A DNA stretch of 64,000 bases from Paractinoplanes brasiliensis (GTDB lineage: Bacteria > Actinomycetota > Actinomycetes > Mycobacteriales > Micromonosporaceae): contig NZ_SNWR01000001.1 of the NCBI RefSeq assembly GCF_004362215.1, forward strand, positions 3,330,001 through 3,394,000, given 5' to 3'. Positions 7,608 through 15,015 of the stretch are shown here, piece after piece. Both the position numbers and the translations under genes were made by a program. The number at the start of each line of letters is the position of its first letter. Position 1 is the stretch's first letter. Below the pieces are notes generated by a model. It was given only the letters and a program-made list of their open reading frames with translations, was not told the origin of the DNA and ran no database searches.

Positions 7608-8845
7608 AATGCAAATCTGACAGCAGGCTCGTACGAAATTCCATCCAATCCAGCGACGTAACGGCGGCCGAAGGGACCCAGAACCTCCGCCCTGAATTCC
7701 CTTGCGGAATCCGCTATTCGGAAATCAGAAGCGTCCTCGCAGAAGACTAGCGAGATATCTGCCGCCTCCCAAGGCCTACCGACTTCCACAATGCGTTCAT
7801 CATTTGCGAGCGAAGGCCAGAACCAGCACGGACGTGAAAGCCAGTTCGGATGAGGGAAGGCAGCGTACGCGATTGTTTCGCTGAGGAGGCCTACCGACTC
7901 ACCGTCCGCCGTACGTCGAGTGGTGTGACGAAGCGCAGCGTCGGTGTCCGTGGAACCAATGAGACTGGGGTAACGAAGCGCTAGGTGTGGACCGTCAACA
8001 AGAATATCTTGCCCTGGTAGCACATCTCTTTCCAGCCATTTATGCACACGCGCAGCAGCAATTCGAGCGGCCGCTTGCGGTTCCCAAAGTTCGTCTCTGG
8101 CTCTGAGGCCTTTACCTGAGTTCACCACGAAGTCTCTAAAGGTGGCGGTTTCGGCCACATCTCTAGAGAGAAACTCAAGATGCTCTCTCTGCATTGCCTC
8201 ATACGCTGGCGAACGAGCTTCCCCTGAAAGAATTCCGAGTGCGGCTAGGATCGGCTCGTCCATGTGTTCCTCCACGAACTCAACTCTCGCCCTGTGCCGC
8301 GCCGGCGCGTCGCCGAGACAAGGCCAACTCCACGGGCGATAGCCTTCCTGATCGTCTAGCCAAAGCGTGGGACGCATAAGGTCGTCGCTAGCGATATTTA
8401 AATCGGCATATGAACTGAGATGCCCACGTAGCCTCAGGTCGAACGTCGACTGACGAACGAACTGGTTCAATGCAACAATGGTGTCACATCTCGAATAGCA
8501 TCTGGCGAGATATGCCACTCGCTCACCAGTCTCTGAAGGCCCTGCGTAAGCGTTCTGATCTCCCTCTGCCCTGAGGTCGATCAGATCATAGTCAACGATC
8601 ACCATGGCGGCCGAGTCGAACGGTGTCTCGACGAGCGCCTCTCTTTTGGAATGTTGATCTTTTTCTGCAGCTCCACGTGCGGAGCGTCGACGGGCTTCAA
8701 GAATCCCAATGGCTTGCGCTAAGCCTCGGTCCGAAAGTGTAGAGACTGCATATGTGTCCGCGACGTCGGGGATCTTCTCAAGAAAATCTGCCCACTTCAT
8801 TGCCCTGTCAGTTTCGTCATCACATATAATAATCTGATTGTTCAT
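7604..8845 (-). CDS. Divergent receiver-domain protein with large unknown C-terminus
   Basis: This 413-aa protein starts MNNQIIICDDETDRA, a CheY-like opening with the acidic pair Asp9-Asp10. A beta-3 strand with Asp85 follows in MVIVDYDLID. A long charged insertion separates them (about residues 50-75). The later CDTIVALNQF stretch lacks the usual invariant lysine, so phosphotransfer may be altered or absent. From about residue 130 there is no HTH or known output domain, only roughly 280 residues of mixed alpha/beta sequence with conserved-looking Trp-rich segments (RPWSWPCLGD, PCWFWPSL) and a closing LVFCEDASDF. The start overlaps the stop of the dual-GHKL gene by 1 bp (TGATG), and the stop overlaps the next start by 4 bp. 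The upstream frame is open to 8917, but the ATG at 8845 is favoured by the overlap and the domain start. Confidence 0.75.
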   Translation of the reverse strand: MNNQIIICDDETDRAMKWADFLEKIPDVADTYAVSTLSDRGLAQAIGILEARRRSARGAAEKDQHSKREALVETPFDSAAMVIVDYDLIDLRAEGDQNAYAGPSETGERVAYLARCYSRCDTIVALNQFVRQSTFDLRLRGHLSSYADLNIASDDLMRPTLWLDDQEGYRPWSWPCLGDAPARHRARVEFVEEHMDEPILAALGILSGEARSPAYEAMQREHLEFLSRDVAETATFRDFVVNSGKGLRARDELWEPQAAARIAAARVHKWLERDVLPGQDILVDGPHLALRYPSLIGSTDTDAALRHTTRRTADGESVGLLSETIAYAAFPHPNWLSRPCWFWPSLANDERIVEVGRPWEAADISLVFCEDASDFRIADSAREFRAEVLGPFGRRYVAGLDGISYEPAVRFAL

Positions 8846-11157
8846 CAAGCTTCCTTCCAAGCCACTTCGACGGACGTCGAATAGTTGCCCGTCGGTTGTA
8901 TAAACCGGACGCTGCACTGTAGTTCATTTGCGAGCATCCGAACGATAGTCAGGCCGAGGCCGCTTCCGCCCAAACCGAGTGCCGCCCGATCCTGACTAAT
9001 CTGCTGCCTGCGAACGAACGGCTCGAAGAGCTCATCAGCTCGGGTCAGGTCGACGCCGACGCCTGTGTCCTGGACGAGTACAGTTTGCTTCCCACGGCTA
9101 GCAGCGGACCTAATGTCAATGATCCTGATACGGCTGTCCGTCATCGCGTTAACAGCATTAGTCATGAGATTCTGGAACAGGCTGCTCCACTCGACGTATC
9201 CACCCGACGGTAAGCGGAGGTCAGGAGACAAAAAGTCCGTCGTTACCTTTGCCCCCCGCAGAAGGAGGCGAACCTGGCGCGCCACGTCGTCCACGAGTGC
9301 CTTTGCCTTGAACCGTCCCCTTGCACTGCGATTTTCTTCATCAAGCAAGTGGGAGAAGAGCGCACGCGTTGCCTTGGCTCGCTCGACCCACTCTTCGAGG
9401 TCATCGGCGAGCACAGGTAGCGCGACACTCGTTTCACCGCGCTCAGCAAGTCGTAATCGACGCGACAAGTCTGCCAGTAGCTGAAGCTGTTTCTCGACCT
9501 CGTGTTCGTAGGCAAGGGCCGATATCCCAGCCGTCGCAAGCGAAGCGAGTAGCGCAGTATTAGCTGCTTGTGCTCTAGCCTCAGTATCGGCGCTTTGCAT
9601 AGCACCGCGAACTTCTGCACTAAGTTGCCGGAATGCTCCTTCCGGTATCGACGGCCGCCAGCGCTCCAGGGCCTCGTCAAGGCGCTCGATTCGATGGCTT
9701 GTCGGTACTTCGGCACGCTGGGTTACCTCCTGAGAGGTCCAGGCGCGGGCAGCCTCACGTACAGCGTAAAAGTCAAGCGCCCAACGGACAAGAACAACCA
9801 GGTCTCTATAACCGCGGTTTCCTGCAAGGCGATCGCGGCTCACCTGAATTCTTAGTGCCTCGCGCACGGCGGCGCTCCCATTTCGCATCGCAGCACGCAG
9901 CTCATGAGAGGTGTTGATATTGACTATTCCGAAGAGCCGCGAGTTTGTCGGAAGATAATTCAACCCCTCCGTACGTTGTATCGACTCGGGCAACAGCGCA
10001 GATCGGGAGAGACGATGGGAGTGATCGATCTCGACGCGAAGCCAGTCGGTATCGGCTCCGTAGTATGGGAGGTTAAAGCCTGCATCATAGACGTGCACGC
10101 CGCCGAATCTTCTGAGGTAACGCCGCGCATCCTCCACCCGAACACCCCGGGGCTGTCGATATTGAAGTGAAAAGACGCGGATCTGGAAGTCCAGAAGATC
10201 GAGATGGCAGTTCTTGAGGCGGTAGTGCACGGTTTCGCGGCTATTATCCTGAAACTGAAGCGTCAATCGCATAATGCGGAACGGGGCGTTAGTGTCGGTC
10301 TCAGGCTGCGCCTCAAATTCGTCTGCCCGATCCCAGCGACGATCGTTGACGGCTGCCGAGCCGTCCGTGCTCGCCTGCCGGCTGTCTTCTGCATCGAGGA
10401 CGTCGAGCACGTCAGCAGGAACTTCGGCATCTTCGGGAAGTAGCTCTCCGATCAACCGCGCCGTCCACAGGTCCAGAACCGCACGCATTTGTTTGTCGAA
10501 AGCGTCGACCGCGGCCTTATTCGGACTGTCAAGCTCGACGGTGAAACTCGATACTTCTTGCTGGCCGGCGGATACCAACCCAAAAGGCGGTTGGAGCGGC
10601 CAAATTTCCCGGGCGAGGTCGACGAGCGCTTCAGAGGTCCATCGCTGATTAAGCTCGCTCAGAATTAGCGTTGTTCCGTGAGGAGAGTCCTCCGGAAAGC
10701 CGGACTCGGACTCGGTTATCTCATAATACGCTGGGGCCTCCGTAAGAAGCCCGGCGTCGACCGCTTCATTCCAGTCTACTCCCACCTTCAGCTCGCTACC
10801 GGTGTTCGTAGCTGCGACCGTGCGTAGCTCCATCTTCTGGGCCAAGAGCTGAACAGAAAGCCTGCCGACACCCTTGGACCCAGTAAGCGGTCGACGAAAC
10901 TGGGGCGATACCTCTTGGGCCTCCTTGTGTGTTGACCCGACGCGCATCCACCTTTTCTCAAAGGTATCGAAGTCTATTCCGTGGCCATTATCGCTGATTT
11001 CTATCTGGTTCTTCTTGAATCGAATGACAACCTTCGTTGCATCCGCGTCGTATGCGTTTTTCACGAGCTCCGCTAGAGCGATGTGGGGACGGCCGACAAG
11101 CCGTTCACCTAGCTCGCGGAGCAGACGGGAGTCGACGCTGAACATCATCTTGCGCAT
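8845..11157 (-). CDS. Dual-GHKL ATPase: HSP90/MORC-like plus histidine-kinase-like
   Basis: This 770-aa protein has two ATPase modules of the GHKL fold. The N-terminal one, right at the start, shows E30-x3-N34-x2-D37 in AELVKNAYDADA, D56-x-G-x-G in SDNGHGI, and a glycine lid GSKGVGR at 93-99; this is HSP90/MutL/MORC-like. The C-terminal one is kinase-like: N663-x3-N667 in FQNLMTNAVNAM, Asp697 in QDTGVGVD, and a G2 box GLGGSGLGL at about 728. A histidine in AYEHEVEKQ, ahead of a coiled helix, sits where an H-box would. About 350 residues of unrecognised sequence join the two. There is no membrane segment, so any sensing is cytoplasmic. The start at 11157 is set by GGGAG five bases upstream. 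It is first in a coupled operon with the receiver-like gene. Confidence 0.85.
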   Translation of the reverse strand: MRKMMFSVDSRLLRELGERLVGRPHIALAELVKNAYDADATKVVIRFKKNQIEISDNGHGIDFDTFEKRWMRVGSTHKEAQEVSPQFRRPLTGSKGVGRLSVQLLAQKMELRTVAATNTGSELKVGVDWNEAVDAGLLTEAPAYYEITESESGFPEDSPHGTTLILSELNQRWTSEALVDLAREIWPLQPPFGLVSAGQQEVSSFTVELDSPNKAAVDAFDKQMRAVLDLWTARLIGELLPEDAEVPADVLDVLDAEDSRQASTDGSAAVNDRRWDRADEFEAQPETDTNAPFRIMRLTLQFQDNSRETVHYRLKNCHLDLLDFQIRVFSLQYRQPRGVRVEDARRYLRRFGGVHVYDAGFNLPYYGADTDWLRVEIDHSHRLSRSALLPESIQRTEGLNYLPTNSRLFGIVNINTSHELRAAMRNGSAAVREALRIQVSRDRLAGNRGYRDLVVLVRWALDFYAVREAARAWTSQEVTQRAEVPTSHRIERLDEALERWRPSIPEGAFRQLSAEVRGAMQSADTEARAQAANTALLASLATAGISALAYEHEVEKQLQLLADLSRRLRLAERGETSVALPVLADDLEEWVERAKATRALFSHLLDEENRSARGRFKAKALVDDVARQVRLLLRGAKVTTDFLSPDLRLPSGGYVEWSSLFQNLMTNAVNAMTDSRIRIIDIRSAASRGKQTVLVQDTGVGVDLTRADELFEPFVRRQQISQDRAALGLGGSGLGLTIVRMLANELQCSVRFIQPTGNYSTSVEVAWKEA

Positions 11158-11498
11158 TGGTTCTCCCGGTCCTCGTCGCGCCCGTGCACCCCATCCTTCC
11201 ATCGTGGGCGCGTTCTGTGGGTTGTAGGGGCAGACTCCCAGTCGATACAAGGTCCGCAGAGACCCACGGTGCCGCAGGTTCCGCGACGAAGGTGCTGGGG
11301 CTGTCCTTCTGAAGTCCGCGTTGGGGCGTGGCGCAGGGAATGCCGCCGCTGCTTCCACGATCTAGGCCGTGGGTGCGATTGTGCGTGTCGGTCGATGTCG
11401 GCCGTCGGCCTGAGCGCGGTCACCGGGTCTCCGTGTTGCCGCCGGGAACGCCGGCCGCGCGGGCGCCCTCGATGACCCCGAGCGAGGGCCGCGCTGCT
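11158..11498. other. Intergenic leader upstream of the dual-GHKL operon
   Basis: About 340 bp separate the dual-GHKL start from the HAD stop; both are on the minus strand. The stretch must hold the operon promoter, but I could not fix -35 and -10 boxes with confidence. An open frame continues upstream of 11157 to 11358 but has no domain and no ribosome site, so it is not taken as coding. Confidence 0.4.
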
Positions 11499-12194
11499 CT
11501 AGGTACCGTTCGACAACAGGATCTCGGCAAGGTCTTGCATTGAAGTGACCACAGCGTCCGCGGCAGAGAAAGCGTCAACCTTCCATGATCGATTGGCGTA
11601 ACCAACAACGCCGACGCCAGCCGCTTGAGCGGCCTCGATGTCCGTAAGCGAATCGCCAACCAGCGTGCAATATGCGTGCGAAGCACCGAGGATCCGTACG
11701 GCGTCCCGGATCGGCCCAGGGTGGGGCTTCATCCTCGCTGGGTCCGCGTACGCCCTACCGACGATCGGCGCGACCAGGGACGTGAGTTCGTGGGCGGCGA
11801 GGTACGCCTCAACGGCGGGCACCGAGTTGTTGCTGACGATTGCGACCGGTAGGCCGCGGGCGTGCGCGTTGGCGATCAATTCGTGTCCGAACGGGGTGGG
11901 CGAGGCGACGGCGACGGCACGTAGCTCCGCCTCACAAAGCGCATCCTCGACTGCCGTGACCACCTTCGGCGAGCACTGCTCCCCTGCCCACCGCAGCACC
12001 TCCATCGGATCCGGCTCGCCCCGGACTTCCGCCGGCACCTCGATGTCGAGCCCTACAAGAAGCTTGACGAGTTCTGTCGCCACGCGAGGCGCCGGGTAGC
12101 CCGCGAAGACGGAACAGATAGGGCCGTCGAAGTCCATTAGGAGCGGTCCGGCGCTGATTAGCCGTGCCAGGTCTGCCCTGCTCACGGGCGGCAC
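11499..12194 (-). CDS. HAD-family phosphatase
   Basis: This 231-aa enzyme is of the haloacid dehalogenase superfamily (phosphoglycolate-phosphatase-like subgroup). Motif I is LLMDFDG, with the catalytic Asp pair at about residues 20-22. Motif II is the Ser in VAIVSNNS, motif III the Lys in ARMKPHPGP, and motif IV the acidic pair in VGDSLTDIEAAQ. A helical cap lies between motifs I and II. The substrate is unknown. It overlaps the upstream effector-domain gene by 13 bp, indicating one transcript. Being inside the tRNA-Phe island, it is likely accessory, perhaps acting on a nucleotide or sugar phosphate linked to its neighbour. Confidence 0.85.
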   Translation of the reverse strand: MPPVSRADLARLISAGPLLMDFDGPICSVFAGYPAPRVATELVKLLVGLDIEVPAEVRGEPDPMEVLRWAGEQCSPKVVTAVEDALCEAELRAVAVASPTPFGHELIANAHARGLPVAIVSNNSVPAVEAYLAAHELTSLVAPIVGRAYADPARMKPHPGPIRDAVRILGASHAYCTLVGDSLTDIEAAQAAGVGVVGYANRSWKVDAFSAADAVVTSMQDLAEILLSNGT

Positions 12195-12832
12195 TCTCGG
12201 GCGACGCTGTTCCAGACTGCGTCGAACCAGACCTTCGATGACTCGACGAACTGTGTGCCGTGCGATCCTTCGTCGTCGTCCGCTGCGTAGTGGAACAGGG
12301 TCACGTCCTTGCCCATCGGGTCGAAGATCTCGACCGGGTTGCCGCCGATGGTCACCTCACGCTTGACGACGGAGTAGTAGCCGAAGAACGCCTCTCGGCC
12401 GTTCAACAGGTAGAGCTTGAAGGTCGGGGCGATGCTGTGCATCCGAGCCTCCACCGTCGCCGACTTCACGAGACCGAGGTCTCCCAGCTCCTCTACCTGG
12501 TCGATGATCCCATCCGTTGATCGCCGCGTGATCCGTTCTTGCCGCTTTCGCACGGCAGGGTCATCGCCTCCGGTGGCTACCAACGCAGGCAGCGCCATCG
12601 GCACCGACATGTCTGATATCAACAGGCGGACGGCAATCGTCTCGGGTGCCATGCGGCCGGCCCGGACTAGGTCCAGAACTTCGGCGATGGCGTCTCGCAG
12701 CGTCTCGCCCGCGAACCCGGCGAAGTCGATCGTCACGTGCGGGTGCTCGAATGCGGCCTCGATCAGGGCCGTTCTGCGTGGCCCCAACCGCATCGCACGC
12801 ACGGGAGGCAAACCCCTGATGGCCAACGTCAT
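12182..12832 (-). CDS. Effector-domain protein lacking an N-terminal HTH (probably truncated)
   Basis: The protein contains a domain that I recall from actinomycete mobile-element regulators. It opens MRLGPRRTALIEAAFEHPHV, continues with TIDFAGFAGETLRDAIAEVL, has KLYLLNGREAFFGYY in the middle, and ends with a DPMGKDVTLFHY block. In relatives, as I remember them, this part is often preceded by a winged helix DNA-binding domain. Here that part is absent: upstream lies the divergent excisionase gene, which the reading frame overlaps. So it is either a domain-only protein or a remnant left by recombination. Starts at 12832 (given), 12793 and 12886 are all possible, none with a good ribosome site. 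It is coupled to the HAD gene downstream. The family assignment is from memory and moderate. Confidence 0.55.
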   Translation of the reverse strand: MTLAIRGLPPVRAMRLGPRRTALIEAAFEHPHVTIDFAGFAGETLRDAIAEVLDLVRAGRMAPETIAVRLLISDMSVPMALPALVATGGDDPAVRKRQERITRRSTDGIIDQVEELGDLGLVKSATVEARMHSIAPTFKLYLLNGREAFFGYYSVVKREVTIGGNPVEIFDPMGKDVTLFHYAADDDEGSHGTQFVESSKVWFDAVWNSVARECRP

Positions 12833-13070
12833 CACGCTCACCCACGCCGATACCGCGACGCGACCGCCCGCGGGCGCCGCGGCCACCTACACCGTCAAGG
12901 AGGTCGCCGGCCTGCTCCGCCTCAGCCTCGGCGGCACCTACCAGGCGATCCGAGCCGGCGAGATCCCCGCCAAGCGAATCCGAGGGCGCTGGATCGTACC
13001 CGTGCACCGCTTCCACGCCTGGCTCGACGCCCAGGACAACGACCCGGCCACGGGGCACCTCGCCGCCTGA
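12819..13070 (+). CDS. xis: Excisionase-type helix-turn-helix protein
   Basis: This small protein (83 aa) has a MerR-like winged helix of the excisionase/HTH_17 family: YTVKEVAGLLRLSLGG, then the wing IPAKRIRGRWIVPVHRFHAWLD. Such proteins bend DNA at attachment sites and direct the integrase toward excision. The ATG at 12819 has a strong GGGAGG ten bases upstream. It lies 106 bp before the integrase on the same strand, the usual xis-int order, and at the tRNA end of the island. Its start overlaps the divergent truncated effector gene. Confidence 0.85.
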   Translation: MANVITLTHADTATRPPAGAAATYTVKEVAGLLRLSLGGTYQAIRAGEIPAKRIRGRWIVPVHRFHAWLDAQDNDPATGHLAA

Positions 13071-13176
13071 CCAAACCTCCACCAACCGCAGGGCCGCCGG
13101 GCACGCGTCGCGCCGGAATGCGGACGATGCGTGCCGGTGGCTCGCACACCCATCGATCCGAGAGGGGACGCCCGCT

Positions 13177-14572
13177 TTGCGAGGCTCCGTCTTCAAGCGC
13201 TGTCAGTGCCGCGACAGCGCCGGCAAAAAAGATCAAGAACTGCCGGAAGCCGCATGGCTCATGGTCATTCGTAGTAGACGCAGGTATCGACCCCCACACC
13301 AGCAAGCGCAAACAGCCGACCCGAGGTGGCTTCAAGACCAAGACCGAGGCGGAGGAAGCGCTCCCTGCTGAGCTGGCCAAGCTCAACGCCGGGACGTGGA
13401 CAGATGATCGGCGCATGACCCTCGGCAAGTGGCTCGATCAGTGGATCGAGGCGCTGATCGCCGCCAAGAAATCGCCCAACACGATCAAGAACTATCGAGG
13501 GCACATCCGCGATGCCTGGCGGCCCCAACTCGGTCACAAGTTGCTACGCGACCTCCGGCGTAGCCATATCGAGGATGTGCTCGCCGACCTGGCGCCGCCA
13601 ATCGAGGGCGAGCGACCTGCCGGCAACGTCGGCCGCCGGATCGAGCAGCGGACTCCATCCACCATCGACGGCTACCGGCGCACGATCCGCGCCGCGCTCT
13701 CCGCCGCCCAGCGCGCCGGGCTGATCCCGCTGAATCCCGCCGTCGGGCGGATGGACTCGATCCCCGTGGCAGACGCCATTGACGAGGATGACGAGCCCGA
13801 GGTGTGGCAGCCCGAGGAAACCGCGCAGTTCCTGGAACACGTTTTCGACGACCGGCTGTCGGCACTCTACGAACTCGCCGCGTACGCCGGCCTCCGCCGT
13901 GCCGAGCTGTGCGGCCTGCGCTGGTCGGATCTCGACGCTGACGGCGCGGGGCTACGCGTCCGGCAGACGATCGTGTCCGTGACGCGCACCCAGGTCACGC
14001 TCGAGCAGGCCAAGTGCCCGGTGTGCGGGGAGGTGCACGTGGGCCGCCTGTTCAAGGCGCCAAAGTCGCGCAAGGGCCGCCGGTGGGTGCCGCTCGCCAA
14101 GCCAGCTCAGGACGCGTTTGCCCGGCACCGGGAGGCCCAGCAGGAGGAACGCGAGTTCTACGGCATCGACTACCGAGATCACGGTTTGGTGTTCTGCCGA
14201 CCGGACGGCATCCCGCTCCGACCGGATCGGGTGACGGTCGAATTCGAGCAGCACGTCGCCCCGTGCGGCCTACCGCCGTGCCCGCTGCACGACACCCGGC
14301 ACGGCGCGTGCTCGCTCATGCTGGCCGGTGGCGTCCCGATCGAGATCGTTCAGATGATCCTCGGGCATTCCACGCCGGAGGTCACCCGGCGCGTTTACGC
14401 GCACCTGATGCGCTCCGAGACGCCTGCGCAGATCGAGCAGGCGGCCAAGCTTCTGACGCACCATCGACCCGCTCGAAAAAGCCGCCGTGAGCAATTCACG
14501 CGATCGGACGGCGCACAACCCCGGATAGAGATCAGCCCTGACCGGCGTTCGCGCTGGTCGGGGCTGACTTGA
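13177..14572 (+). CDS. int: Tyrosine integrase with an apparent frameshift in an A6 run
   Basis: This is a site-specific recombinase of the lambda-integrase fold. The N-terminal start MRGSVFKRCQCRDSAGKK reads in one frame from 13177. The continuation KIKNCRKPHGSW and everything after reads in the +1 frame, the change falling at the six-A run 13225-13230. Five A instead of six would join them. Downstream come a SAM-like core-binding domain (about MTLGKWLDQWIEALIAAKKS) and the catalytic domain: Arg in YAGLRRAELCG, HDTRH (H-x-x-R), His in ILGHS, and nucleophile Tyr in RRVYAHLM. An insertion with CPVCG may bind zinc. The end touches attR, so it recombines tRNA-Phe. If the frameshift is real, the product is broken or needs slippage; internal initiation would lose the arm-binding domain. 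Confidence 0.8.
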
Positions 14573-14619
14573 TCTCGTGGCCAGGGGCGGGGTCGAACCG
14601 CCGACCTTCCGATTTTCAG
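14573..14619. repeat. attR: 47-bp direct repeat within tRNA-Phe
   Basis: This copy is identical to 2542-2588. It keeps the tRNA-Phe gene intact after integration, because the incoming element supplied or restored the 3' half. The repeat begins 5 bp beyond the tRNA 3' end and stops at the anticodon loop. Confidence 0.92.
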
Positions 14620-14651
14620 TCGGACGCTCGTACCAACTGAGCTACCTGGCC
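14578..14651 (-). tRNA. tRNA-Phe (GAA)
   Basis: The reverse strand folds into a standard cloverleaf: acceptor GGCCAGG/CCTGGCC, D arm GCTC/GAGC, anticodon stem TCCGA/TCGGA with loop CTGAAAA (anticodon GAA), and T arm GGCGG-TTCGACC-CCGCC. The discriminator is A; CCA is not encoded. It is the integration target of the island to its left. Confidence 0.97.
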
Positions 14652-14664
14652 TTGTTGTTACTTG

Positions 14665-14738
14665 CGGTCCTGACGGGACTTGAACCCGCGACCTCCGCCT
14701 TGACAGGGCGGCGAGCACTCCAACTGCTCCACAGGACC
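14665..14738 (-). tRNA. tRNA-Asp (GTC)
   Basis: Cloverleaf on the reverse strand with acceptor GGTCCTG/CAGGACC and an anticodon loop CTGTCAA giving anticodon GTC. The T arm is CGGG-TTCAAGT-CCCG and the discriminator is G. CCA is not encoded. It lies 13 bp from tRNA-Phe, probably in one transcript. Confidence 0.97.
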
Positions 14739-14793
14739 TTGCTCTTTACTGCTCCGGTAGTCTAGCGAACCGGTCTGGCCGTTAACTTACCAG

Positions 14794-14866
14794 TGCCCCC
14801 AACGGGATTCGAACCCGTGCTACCGCCTTGAAAGGGCGGCGTCCTGGGCCACTAGACGATGAGGGC
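14794..14866 (-). tRNA. tRNA-Glu (TTC)
   Basis: Cloverleaf on the reverse strand starting GCCCTCATCGTCTAGTGG. The anticodon loop is CTTTCAA (anticodon TTC). The T arm contains GGGTTCGAATCCC and the discriminator is A. It is the first gene of the Glu-Asp-Phe tRNA cluster in the direction of transcription. Confidence 0.97.
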
Positions 14867-15015
14867 AACGCCGCCAGTATTGCACGTCTGCAATTCCTTG
14901 TGGCTTTGACCCCAACCGGGCCCCCGCTTGAGGCTTGGAAAGCATACGTGATCGCAGGCCCTGGCTCCAAACCGGTATCCCCTTCCGGGCGGCAGGGGCC
15001 TGACCAGCGCAAACG

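Larger units (their letters stand above)
2542..14619. mobile_element. tRNA-Phe-integrated genomic island (defence islet)
   Basis: The element is delimited by a perfect 47-bp direct repeat at 2542-2588 and 14573-14619. The right copy forms the 3' half of an intact tRNA-Phe. The left copy breaks off at the anticodon loop and is followed by unrelated DNA. An excisionase and a tyrosine integrase lie at the tRNA-proximal end, as expected for integration by site-specific recombination. Repeat-to-repeat distance is 12,031 bp. Cargo: a C5 methyltransferase, McrB-like and McrC-like genes, a three-gene GHKL/receiver operon, a HAD phosphatase and an effector-domain fragment. I see no replication initiator, FtsK-like transfer protein or conjugation gene, so the element looks non-autonomous. 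Much of the cargo, especially 6936-11157, is visibly more AT-rich than the flanks. Confidence 0.9.

Noticed and set aside
11158..11358. N-terminal extension of the dual-GHKL protein
   Set aside because: The 67 extra residues have no domain, and the ATG at 11157 has a good ribosome site immediately before the ATPase fold.
12737..13176. N-terminal extension of the integrase frame through the excisionase gene
   Set aside because: It is rich in Arg/Pro with no domain and overlaps the excisionase in another frame; the conserved integrase start is at 13177.
13222..13232. Programmed -1 frameshift at A AAA AAG in the integrase
   Set aside because: The frame change needed is +1, not -1, so the classical -1 slippery heptamer cannot explain it. 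A homopolymer indel is simpler; transcriptional slippage remains possible.
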